Shown here: positions 53,241 through 64,000 of the stretch, one piece after another
Layout: each line of letters starts with the position of its first letter
Position numbering within the stretch: position 1 is the first letter of the stretch
From: Tubiluchus corallicola
Lineage: Eukaryota > Priapulida > Priapulimorpha > Priapulimorphida > Tubiluchidae
NCBI GenBank assembly: GCA_030141605.1
Contig: JAQGDQ010000169.1
Location: forward strand, 375,001-439,000
Length of the DNA: 64,000 nt
Direction: 5' to 3'
Notes under the pieces: model-generated
Told to the model about the DNA's origin: nothing
What the model saw: the letters and a program-made list of their open reading frames with translations, nothing else
Databases searched by the model: none
Made by a program: the position numbers and the translations under genes

Positions 53241-54939
53241 ACAGTTCTTATTACATGAATCACAGAATTTGCATATCAAATTCTGCAAGTTTCACTGCCT
53301 CCCTCATTGAGCTCACGAGGCCAGTGTTACTTGGATGCTACTACATCAACCTTAGATGTGTTCAGTGATCGGAAGGCATATAAACTAGAATATACAAATC
53401 TAAACTTTTTCGTCAAAGATTAGTAATTAAACAGCCAGCTTACCTTTAGTCTAAAGTACTGCTGCATTAATTTGTTTTTCTCAATTTTGTGGTAAACTTT
53501 CTTTCTACGAACCACCACTCAGACGCGAATTTTGTATCAGCCAATAACCATAATCTTTCCAAATCTCTGGGATTTGTTTACGCTAGCGAATTCTTTGCAT
53601 TGCCCCGCGGGCTTCAAGCCGTCGGCTGGAAAATATCCAGCTGATCGGTTTTCGCAGGAAAATACATTTTAACTGCAGCTGTTGAAAAAGTTGCTGCAAC
53701 GTTTGGTGTTTGAGAAGCGAGAACATAACAACACTGCTGAAATGTAGGACAAGGGTAACGGACGGGTACAGAGAAATTTATCACAGTGGAAAGATTGTAG
53801 TTCTGTGGTCTCAGCATTCAAGTCCAGAACAGACACCGTAGTGACGTAGGCGCTACGTAAATACACGCACTGGTGCTGCCTTCTACATGTATGCTCCTTC
53901 TGTTTAGGCCGTTTACAGTTTGTCATGTATCTAACACAGCGTCTTTAAAATGAATTTTTGCTTATTATATTTCTAACTAAATAGTGCACACTCATACTTT
54001 TCATTTTTTACAATTTTTCACACACAAATTTATGTATGAAGCATATTTAAAATCAATTTTCCTTTTATTATATGTATTTATTACTAGATTAAACAAAATT
54101 TGTCATTCTGCCAGTATATTGCGTTCCCGCATGTAAATTGTACACGTTAGAGCACAATTACAGCAAATTTGCGGAAGTGTGATAACCACGAATTGCACAG
54201 TGAGGCGTCAACGGTTCGTGTAAATGTCCCAATAAAGAGTGACGTAAATCGTCTAATTACAGATCTTCTGGTCAGCAATATGGCTAAATAAACTGTGTAT
54301 CAGTCGCTAAAACTATGGCATCCAAATGGCTAACACCATGAATATGTACTAAACCATTAATCATCATTGTTTCCTATGTCTATGGTGATTGCATTGTCTA
54401 TTGTTGTACTCTAAAAAATACTATTATATATAGTCGCTAAGCACTCATGACTATGATGTAGCCATGAATTGACAAGCTGTTAGTAGTTCGTTGTATTTGA
54501 ACGCTATTTCATTATTGCTGACAGGCTTCAGTCGCTGCAGTAACCCAATAACATGTGTGTACCTTACTTGCGGTTCACTATCGGTTTACATGTGTGTCTA
54601 GAGTTCATTCGCTCAATTATTCACGAATGAATATGTCGATAGGTCGTTTTCCCTCAAATGCGAAAGGCGATTCTACGTCTGAATATCGATTGCATGCCTG
54701 TGGTGAAAATTCAGTTAAATATCTGCGATCTGCATGTATGGGGAGAGTTTCTGAAGCCTTCGTGAAACTGAAAATGACATCAATTCATAGCGATGCGAAA
54801 AATGTCGCGTGAAATGCATTATTCAGAAACATCGAGCATTATTCGTATAATTGATAAAAAGAAATCTCACAACAAAGTGAATTATAAATGCATAATTTGC
54901 CGTTTCAGTGGGCCTCTGCATGTGTAAACACTCTTGTAC

Positions 54940-54966
54940 ACACACGCACGCACGCACACACACACA
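54940..54966. repeat. Short (CA)n run
   Basis: An interrupted CACG/CACA run at the left edge of the 267-bp tandem duplication. Confidence 0.85.
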
Positions 54967-55489
54967 AACTTTTTTGGATTATAAATATACAACACGTCTC
55001 TTATAATATATAACTAGATGTAGTCCTTTATTACTTAAGCTACTTTAGTTTTCAGTGTTTTGTATGATTACTTTTATAACGTTATTTCTAATACATGTAT
55101 TGTGTAATTTTTATATATAACATAGTTACCTGCAAACGAAATAAATTAGCTAGTATATCTTAAGGGGACAAGGCGGTAGAAAAGAGAAAGAAAAAGTGTA
55201 AATTATCATATAATACAATTTTACACACACACAAACTTTTTTGGATTATAAATATACAACACGTCTCTTATAATATATAACTAGATGTAGTCCTTTATTA
55301 CTTAAGCTACTTTAGTTTTCAGTGTTTTGTATGATTACTTTTATAACGTTATTTCTAATACATGTATTGTGTAATTTTTATATATAACATAGTTACCTGC
55401 AAACGAAATAAATTAGCTAGTATATCTTAAGGGGACAAGGCGGTAGAAAAGAGAAAGAAAAAGTGTAAATTATCATATAATACAATTTT
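54956..55489. repeat. 267-bp tandem duplication
   Basis: The segment from 'CACACACAAACTTTTTTGG' to 'TCATATAATACAATTTT' appears twice with period 267 (for example AAACTTTTTTGG at 54,966 and 55,233). I see no base differences along the unit. Near-identity means very recent duplication, or an assembly collapse/expansion error at the CA run that forms the junction. Confidence 0.9.
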
Positions 55490-56153
55490 TTTGGAAATAA
55501 TACGCTGCCATACATTACTGCGTACTATTTTCCCGAGGAAGAAAACAAAAGAAAAAACTAAAAAATTGTTAAATAATAATTCTGAGAAAATGAGTACTAA
55601 ATTTGAATAATATTTTGATTCGTGTGTGATAAATAATACACTTAATGTACATATATATCTTTCTCTAAATTTATAGTATATACAGTGCTGTTTAATGTTT
55701 ATATAACAAATTTTGTCGCGAAAATTCGGGCGTATGAAGCTTTGCTGTAAATTATTAAGTACAAGGTGTATTGTAAGTCGTTTTTATTTTTTCTCTATCT
55801 TAACAATCCTCCTTTACAAATGTCCTCCCACACTTGTTCACAGCCGTGCTTCTGTAAGCTCTGTGTTGTGTTCATGCGTTTTTCTCAATACTTTCTGACA
55901 TTTAGTTAGTAGGTATAGTTTATCAAAAATTCATTAATCACCAACCAAAACACCAGCAATTCGTGTTGTGTGCTCACATTATTCTCTTCATTATTGTATA
56001 CCACGAGACCGAGCGTGCATTCATTTCTCCTCTATACACACATCCATTAGCTAATAATCACGTTTCGTCAATACCCCGAAGCTGATGTAGTGTGAAAAAT
56101 CAACTTTATGTCTGATGCTGCACATGTATTTCAATACATTATTTTCAGTAGTA

Positions 56154-56504
56154 GCTGGATTACCCTATAGGCTAGTATAGACTGCAGACATGCCCCTCAA
56201 GCTTGGGGAGCATACTTTGCATTGTTGACTTTAAGAAACGAGGCCAGGTAGTCTGAAAATCCAACTTTAAAGTGGTTCCTCATTTGAGGTAAAAAAAATC
56301 CGTGTTTGTGGCCTTTTATTTGAGACAAAAGGTCCTCCTTGAAGCCCTTTATTTGAATTATGGGGCATCCAGCTATGCAAATGTTGCTAAAATATATCAC
56401 AAGTAAAAAACATTCGAGACGAGTGCGATCAAATTAGAAGGTGGCTCCGCCTGAAGGTCCCATAATTTCATTAGCCTGGGGGGCCTCAAAGGTCGTAATC
56501 CAGC
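56154..56504. mobile_element. Small TIR element with GCTGGATTAC ends
   Basis: GCTGGATTAC at 56,154 is exactly inverted as GTAATCCAGC at 56,495-56,504. The left end continues CCCTATAGGCT, as does the left end of the element at 1,259. About 351 bp, non-coding. It probably belongs to the same hAT-like group. Confidence 0.55.
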
Positions 56505-59310
56505 CATGGTTGTATGGCTGCCCGAACAACGGAAAAAGTCACGCATTGATCAAATCCAGTAGTTACTTCTTGCTTTTTAACTCCACCGTTCATGCAGGGA
56601 TTCCAGTTTGTGACGTTTTATTCTATTTTGCTTGAAATTTGTCTGAATTTTATACTCGCGTATTTTACAGTAGACCAGCTAACGAACTTTCCAGCAGTTT
56701 TGCTTGCAAATATTGACAGAAATTTTCTCGGGCTTCACGTTTGCGGTAACGCGTGTAAACTGGCTGGCTTCTTTCTGCTGGGCTGTAAAGGCGCGACGTA
56801 TGAATTTCGATTGAACGATTTCTTAGTCTGAGAGTCAATGTAAGCGTTTGACAGGGTGACTGAACTTTTCCGTGCTTTCAATTTGACAGTCCTATCATCA
56901 TGTTGAGAGAGTTGTGGATGTTAATTTTCAAATCAACGTCCCACCATAGCATTTCGTACACGCATCGTGCTGAACAAAGTTTACAAGAAAAGTGAACGTA
57001 TTTTCCTTCCAAGCAACTGTTTTCCCGCCACAGCATTGGCATTAATTGCCTTTGTTATAAATCAATGTTTATGATTGACTAGAAAAAAGACAAGTTTATT
57101 TATTATTTGGCTTTGCAACCTTTGCTACTTAACTGCAAGTGCTGACTTATGAACAAATTGCTATTTTGGAATACCATCACAGGCTCTGGTCCCACTAGAA
57201 TTAGGTGTTTTCGCTTTTTTCTCTAATATTCTAAATAAAAAGCTCCCTGCAGTAATCCTGTAATATCTTGAATTTTTGAAAGCAAATAAAAATTTGTAAT
57301 TTCAATGGCCTCAAATACTGTTTTCAAATAGCTATGACACCAATGAATTAGTGAAGTCTTAATTTCGTTTTTTATAGGAAGAAATGCACAGCGCTTACGT
57401 TTATGAATTGCTGATTAAACCATTTCGCTATCAAGAAAATACGCAGTTTAGTTTAGGGCTTTGCAATGAAAAAACAATCATTTTATTAACTTTAGATAAG
57501 GACATATTAAACTAACGAGGTCAGGCTGATCATATGACGCTGCTTTAATGTTCGCGGTTGATAAGAAATTTATAACTTTAGATCATTGAAGCTCGAATGG
57601 GCAAGTACAAATGATTAAAGGGTACGTACATGTAAAAGTTCCAGCCCGCGCACTTCTAAATAGGTTTGCGCAGGTTGTAGAAAATAAACTAGACGGCCTA
57701 GGTCGGCAATAGTTGAGACCTAGTCGCAGAGCTGAACTCGTAACAATTGTCATGATTATGAGTAAGCCAGCACATTCGTAGGAACCCTCCATTTAGGTTA
57801 TTTAGGCAAAACGTTTTCAGAATTTTTTAGGCAAAATGTTTTCTTTTCTGGCCAGTTTTTGTAAACTTCAACGAGATCTTCATAGTCAAAATTAATTCAA
57901 ATGTGGTTCAAACTTATATTATACACCAATGTAATATTAGTTAAGTTTACTCTATTTTTCTGGTTCTAATCATGGTTAAAAGATGCCATTGGGACTTATG
58001 TAACTCGGGCATTCAATATGAGAGTCGTCTAGGGATAGGGAATTTATTCCATTTCCGTAGCTTAACAAACCGAAAAATACAAAACTGAATAAATCTTGCA
58101 GACTAGCACATGATCAGTTAATATAGGAAAAATACATTGCAGGCATGATGTTCGTATGTTCAAAGGCAAGAGAGACTTAATATTTTTGTTGCTCATTTAT
58201 TTTAAAGCAAGGATATGTGGCTTAGTTTCTTTATTAAACTCATGTCTCTGTATTTTGTAGTGCCTTGAAACTTCTTGTCTACATTCTGTTTAAATTGAAA
58301 ATTCATTTTTGGTTACTTGCATTAATTTGTAATTGATCGATTTCAGTCAGTTTAATTTTTTCTGGCAGCTTAAATATTCCCAGCACGGTGGCAGCCATGA
58401 ACTATGACTAGATTGTTGTATACGATGAATCATTTCCCATAGCTAGCTTGGTATCATATAAATTCACTTTCCCATTCACATCAAGCAGTCGAATCTTTTA
58501 ATTTGATCGTGTACAATAAAATGTGTTTACTGTAGCTCGCGATGACTATGCCAGCAATAAATTAGTAAAATATAGTATAGGACGTCGGCGAACCATTTAC
58601 CTTCGCGTCATGCTTCAAGGATTATAAGCAGCTTTTACTGTCGTTGAAAAGAAATTGCTTCGGGCTTAATACCTTGCTGTTTTCATAAATAATGTAAATT
58701 AGGTTGCAGCTGAAAAGCTTTCACTTCATTCAGTATATATAAGAACTTATTAAATTTTTAATGTATTGTAACTAAACCAAACGTTAGTGCACAAATTTGA
58801 ACACAAACATTAATAACTAACGGTTTCTTTTGAAAGTTTTCTTAATTAATAATATTACTGATGGCAATATAATTAAACAAACTTTCAAACCTCGGATGAA
58901 GACATCTGAAGCTCGCCATTAGTACCCAAAATACAAGTTGTCTGTTATAGGAAATAATGTGCCTTAAAAAGCCCTATTATGTGACTGAACAGACCTATAT
59001 ATATTGTTGTCCATTTGTAAAGATTCTATGGAAGATCATTAGGCACCATTTCCTCTGTTATGTTCTCTTACACGTGCTCGATTCAGCGTGACATTTGTGC
59101 AGTTTGCAAATCTTCTTCCTTTATATCTGTAAACAGGTAGGTGTTCCAGGAAGTACTACAATAACTGATAAATAACCCTCTTAGACCTGTACACACACCA
59201 TACAGTTGCGCTGAATTTTGCTGTTTTTAGAGGTCAAATTCAACACTTTGTGAAATTTAAGTTTCATACAAATATAGGCATGAAATGACCTGGCGAAAGA
59301 TTCTAACGTA

Positions 59311-59606
59311 TTGGGTCAGCATTCTATTAGGCTAGGTTAGCTAATGCAACTTGAGCTAATGGCTAAGCATTGGGTCAGCATTCTATTAGGCTAGGTTAGC
59401 TAATGCAACTTGAGCTAATGGCTAAGCATTGGGTCAGCATTCTATTAGGCTAGGTTAGCTAATGCAACTTGAGCTAATGGCTAAGCATTGGGTCAGCATT
59501 CTATTAGGCTAGGTTAGCTAATGCAACTTGAGCTAATGGCTAAGCATTGGGTCAGCATTCTATTAGGCTAGGTTAGCTAATGCGACTTGAGCTAATGGCT
59601 AAGCTG
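59311..59606. repeat. 59-bp minisatellite, five copies
   Basis: The unit beginning TTGGGTCAGCATTCTATTAG recurs at 59,311, 59,370, 59,429, 59,488 and 59,547 with an exact period of 59. The copies look identical except that the last has GCGACTTG for GCAACTTG. Within the unit 'CTAATG' and 'GCTAA' strings recur, giving internal sub-repeat character. Confidence 0.95.
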
Positions 59607-62600
59607 CGATTGGAGTGTCTCTTTTGGTGCAGCTGTCAATGCAACTCGATCAGCATTCTTCGCCAGCAACTTCGATACCCCTTTTTTGTTAAAGGAACCA
59701 TCGTAGGCCACAGGTTACTAAGAAGCTGTTTCCAAGAAGTAGTGCCTAGCTTAAATTTTCCGAACTCGCCCGAGCAAAATCGGAACAGAATGATTAACCG
59801 ATAAACGTAATTTGTTCAGTAGGTAAATACTTTTCTAGCCTCACAAACCAAGCCATCGAATGTAATAAATAATTTTAGTGTTAAATTCAACATTCATTGT
59901 AAAATATTCCCCCTTGTGTGAGGAGATTAACTTTAGTGGTCACAATGTGTGCTTGGCTACAACTTTACGCAATGTCGAGCTTGGTTAGTTAATGGGTGGA
60001 TGGATACTTCTGGGTTGTTTCAGTTTGCCGTACACCCCTGACTGTTTAATTTTGTTAAGTGCCTGCTCTGCTGGTTCATTGTCTCAGCTTAGCGTTTTAT
60101 CCTTGATAATTATATGGTTTCTGGTCCCACCACAACCGCCTAACTTTATTAGAGGCAATATAATTCCTATTGTTGAGTGCTGGAGTGTGAGAAATGTATA
60201 CATAAAAATATCCGAGATGTAATATTATTTGTGTGTAAGAGCGGACGCGCACAATTAAATTTGCCTATTCGAGGTTTTCTACACGTCATCAAATTAATGC
60301 AGAAATATGAAGATCGCCAGCTCTTCTGTGTCAGTGAATTGTCAGTGAGATCATTGAGTTACATCCGAAACTCAAGCCTCCACGCATCAGCATCTTGGTT
60401 TGATTACAGGACCGGCTGTTCCTAACTACTAGTAAATTTCATTCTCAGACCATCTTTCGTGCTTTACCATCTGTTGGTTCTTATCTTACCAGGTTTCCCC
60501 CTAAACTAACTTTACCCTCAAGCGTTTACGTGTTTCACTATAATCTTATCTAGTGGTTATAAAGGGCACGTGCACTTGCTGAATGGGTGATGATCTTGCA
60601 CTATTTTTTGCAGTGAAGCAGCCTTTAGACTTGATCTTTCACCTGGACAGTCAAATTCAGTGCACCATACCTGGATTTGAGGGCGGGCTCTCAGAGTATT
60701 TACTTTCTGTATTGAGTATTCCTTAAGTACATAATGTATAATGAGATTGTTTCATGTTGATGAAATGGGTGCCCTAATATTTTTTAATTATTTGGCACAT
60801 TACGAACTTTTCAAGAGGTCTTATAATACCCTATTGTGTTTTGCGACTCTGCGAAATTTGCTGCGTAGTTGTGATGACCTTGTCGTTAGCAAGGTGCTTT
60901 TTTACCTGAAAGAATGGCTTCCGCAAATTCTTTTTTAAAATACAAACTAAGTAATTTACCTAACTTGCATCAAGTTGCATGGATTAGTGGTAGATGATGT
61001 TAAAGCTGGTTGGTAAACTCGCTTCAGGTGTATTGTGGAAGTAATCTAATATTATCCGCAAAAAAACTGCCTCTTTCTTTCTTGAACGTAAATTAAGCAA
61101 ACCAAATTAACTAAAAAAAAATCAATAAATACGATGAATAAATCACCGCTTATGATTTTTTCTTTTTTTCTTTTTATGTTCACCCGAAAAAGAATTGCAG
61201 TGGTGTTACAGTTTGAAACGTTGTACCCTTCCTTTCTTTTTCCTTGTTTTTTAATGTGGGATTTTCATTAAAATTTAATCATTGTTTCAAGTAGTGATTT
61301 TGATTACCAAAGCGTCATAGTGATGAATTTTTGGGCAATTAGATAACCCAAATACATAAATTGACGAAATGTATTACTAGTGGATATTTACCAATACATT
61401 CTACAAATCCATAAATGTAATATACCCAGCCTGTACTCTACACGAGGTCATTCGTATACTCTTGGATTTATCCATGGATTTGAACATTTCATCAATAGCA
61501 GGGCATTCATGTGCGGCGCTGCGGGTTGGTGGTACTACTGTACTAATCACACTAATCAACAGAAAATTGCGATTGTTGTTTAAACTCAGAATACTAGTAC
61601 CACTAGCAACCCATTTGCGCTACGTGTGCTTAGATTGAAAATAAAACTCGTGTCGTGACAAGGTCAAACTACCTGAAGATATTTGTGGTCATATCCTCTG
61701 ATTACTAACATCCTTTCAGTGGTGAGGAATGACGATCATTGACATTGATGACTGGTGATGATGTTGAGTGAGTGTTCTAAGTCCCGATGTCATTTATGGT
61801 CTGCTTGCGTGTCATGTGAATGTGGCGTAAAGTGAGCAGATGATCATTAGCTTAACTTTTTAACAGATTTAAACATATTTGGTTACCTGTTCTTGCAAGA
61901 AGAAGTAATGTTTCCCAATACACCTGTGCTGAGATCAGGGCGCATGCATAGTAGTTACTTTGCCAACCAGTTCTCCGTTCAAGACACAAGTCAAGAACTT
62001 GGCATTTCCGTGTTCTAGCGGACATGTCTACTAGCATGGTGCACTTATAAAACAAACAAGATTGCCTTCTGTATTTGATCAGTTTTCATGGCCAAATTAA
62101 TTTCTACCTGTGGCTTGTGGTTACTCAATTAATTGATGATTACTGGCAAATATTGCATTCTAGACAGGTGTCTAATTAATTATGAAGCCAGTCAGCATGC
62201 AGTTACAGTGACAACAATTATGACAACCAATGATTATGACTTTAGATCTTATGAATATTATAAGTGTATTTAAAGCTGGGTGACACAGATTTTGTCTCGG
62301 GGACGGTGCTCGTAAAACAAGAGATTTATTATACCGCCATAAGATTCTCATTTTCTAATTCCATTTAACTTTTTGTTAAGAACATTGTTATCGAAACGTG
62401 ACTGTTCTGTCTGCAACGCTCATTCAATCATTCTGTTCTGTTATTAAACGTAACTAGATCGCAAACAGGAAATGTAAAATTATTTACACGGATCTTCATG
62501 CTGTGCTTAAATATGCGTAAAGTGCAAGCCAAAACATTAGTAATAATCGCCCTTACTGTTGGCGAGTTCGTTGTGAAATTGCGCCTGACTGAAAACGGTA

Positions 62601-63500
62601 GACTTATTAGCAGTAAACTTATTTTCTGCTAATTATCAGTGATTACATCATGTACATTCCTTTAAAGCTTGCTTACCATGCCTAACCTTCACACAAGGAC
62701 AAAAGTTACACAGAATGCTTTTGCCCTGAGAGTTTGTTTGCGGTTGTTTGTGAAAACACAGTTCAGTAATTTCTCAGAGGATAAATTTTATTGCTAATCC
62801 CGTCACAACGTAAAATCGCATATGACAAGTAATCCTGTAAATTGTGACGTTGTCAGCTTTATTATCTGCCTCTGCATGGTGTTTATATACTGTCTTGTAT
62901 TATCCGGCATTTGCTTTGCTAATCTAGGCTATGTAACCTCGTTTAGCGAATATGTCGCTGTTTTATTGCAGTAATAAATTTTATATAGCCAACTACTTGT
63001 ATGCAGAATCAACAAATAGATTATAGCACCTTTGTTGCCTTGTCACATTGATAGAAACCACCTGAATACAATGTCACTAGAAATATTATTTGCTTTAGAA
63101 TTATCATAGCAAACAAATTACGGTCTAAAAATAAGGTGCGTGTTCTCTTTGCACGCTTGGTTCGTGAAAAATAATCATATTTTAGTAAAAAGTAACATTT
63201 GTTTCCGTGGCTAAGTAGTTAAACATTTTCAGTTGTGTTTCGGCGTCTTTACAATGCTTACATTACGTCACTACGGTCACAATTAAATTAAATTCATTTT
63301 TTCTTCAAAATTAAATTCAAGACTGTTGATTATCATTCATTAGTACCAACTGATTTTTTTGTGACTTATTGGGTAAAAATGATAAATTGATACATTTGTT
63401 AGACCAGTAATAGACCAGTACTGTTTTTGCAGTAATGTCTTTTTTGTTCATATTTTAACTTTTTGATGACTCTTCTTTGAACTTGTTTATTACTTTTCAG

Positions 63501-63725
63501 AAATCTTTTTGGTCGTGGGAAAACGAAAGAAGACTCCCAGAATGCGCCAGGATGGAAGTTATTTGGAAGTGGCAAACCCCCGCTGAAGTCGCCGTCACCT
63601 TTACTTGGATCAGAATTGGAATCGAGTAATGTGCGGGACACTTCAAGTAGCCCTTCACCCTCCCCAGCGAGAAAATGCGATATAATCCCACCAAGTTCAA
63701 ACCTAATCTTGGAGAGCAGACCAGC
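63501..63725 (+). CDS. TBC1D14: TBC1D12/TBC1D14 Rab-GAP, second coding exon
   Basis: Acceptor TACTTTTCAG, donor GC/GTGAGT. It joins in frame with the exon ending at 45,527 (AG + A makes Arg352). It encodes residues 352-426: 'NLFGRGKTKEDSQNAPGWKL' then 'FG' (353-374), a Ser/Pro linker, and 'SSNLILESRPA' at the end. This order matches vertebrate TBC1D14 'NLLARKQS...GWKLFGK' and 'TTALILEDRPA', which lie just before the coiled coil and TBC domain. The catalytic TBC domain is absent from the window and should lie on exons to the right, so the gene is partial here. Without it, GAP activity cannot be judged. Confidence 0.85.
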
Positions 63726-64000
63726 GTGAGTAGCAGAAAACTGAATGTATTCCCTGCAGATAGCCCTAGTTTTGCTTGTTTAGGTCAAAGACAGATGTCC
63801 AGATGGTCAGCGTCTAAATCCTTGCAAACTGACTTAAAGCTAATAACTTAACAGTAAAATATTTTTTATATGGACCATTACTGTAAAGCATTTTACTATC
63901 TCCTGCGTTGTACTACTGCCAATATATTGTGCCTTAATTTAAGCCTGAATTTTTGTATTTGTGACACCAACGCGTTTTGCATATTTAGCTCATAAAACAT
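63726..64000 (+). other. TBC1D14: Start of the next TBC1D12/14 intron
   Basis: Non-coding sequence following the GTGAGT donor. No further exon is seen before the window ends. Confidence 0.6.

Larger units (their letters stand above)
45528..63500 (+). other. TBC1D14: 18-kb intron of the TBC1D12/14 gene
   Basis: Runs from GTATAT to TACTTTTCAG. It contains a Penelope-like RT relic (48.54-48.90 kb), a lone pogo-like terminus (49,313), a 52/53-bp triplicate (53.08 kb), a 267-bp tandem duplication (54.96 kb), a small TIR element (56.15 kb) and a 59-bp minisatellite (59.31 kb). I found no additional exon or nested gene; all open frames inside are short and motif-free. The order TBC N-terminal exon, long intron, linker exon explains why coding density is low here. 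Confidence 0.75.

Overview
The window is AT-rich genomic DNA from an animal, almost certainly a marine invertebrate. Its genes have introns with GT/AG splice sites. Coding sequence is sparse, microsatellites are long, and there are many decayed transposable elements (a LINE, a Penelope-like element, pogo-like and hAT-like elements, foldback MITEs). The protein families present are animal-wide, so the phylum cannot be fixed from the sequence. A lophotrochozoan or a cnidarian fits best, and that is inference.

Four genes can be modelled. (1) A secreted cysteine-rich peptide precursor lies on + at about 14.7-18.5 kb, with a TATA box, a 5'UTR exon, a signal-peptide exon and two cysteine-rich exons. 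A decayed duplicate of its last two exons lies upstream at about 9.9-11.5 kb. (2) A TMEM35/NACHO-like four-helix membrane protein lies on - at 37,590-34,122 in three coding exons. (3) A HEXIM orthologue, the 7SK/P-TEFb inhibitor, lies on + at 40,555-41,361 in one coding exon. (4) The first two coding exons of a TBC1D12/TBC1D14 Rab-GAP lie on + at 44,473-45,527 and 63,501-63,725. They are separated by an 18-kb intron, and the catalytic TBC domain would lie beyond the right edge.

Layout: 0-9.9 kb is intergenic with a hAT-like MITE and a (GA)n tract. 9.9-19 kb holds the peptide locus and its pseudogene, with a relic of an uncharacterised dispersed repeat-type protein at 12.4-13.8 kb. 19-33.7 kb is intergenic with GAT-type microsatellites and a decayed LINE inserted in a foldback MITE (29-31.8 kb). 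33.7-37.6 kb is TMEM35. 37.6-40.5 kb holds two TIR elements. 40.5-41.5 kb is HEXIM. 44.4 kb to the end is the 5' part of TBC1D12/14, whose intron carries a Penelope-like RT relic, three tandem-repeat blocks and a small TIR element.

The genes do not form a functional unit; their products act in secretion, membrane-protein assembly, transcription elongation and Rab/autophagy traffic. The most novel item is the cysteine-rich peptide locus, where splice phases, a signal peptide, a dibasic cleavage site and ten cysteines support a gene of unknown function.
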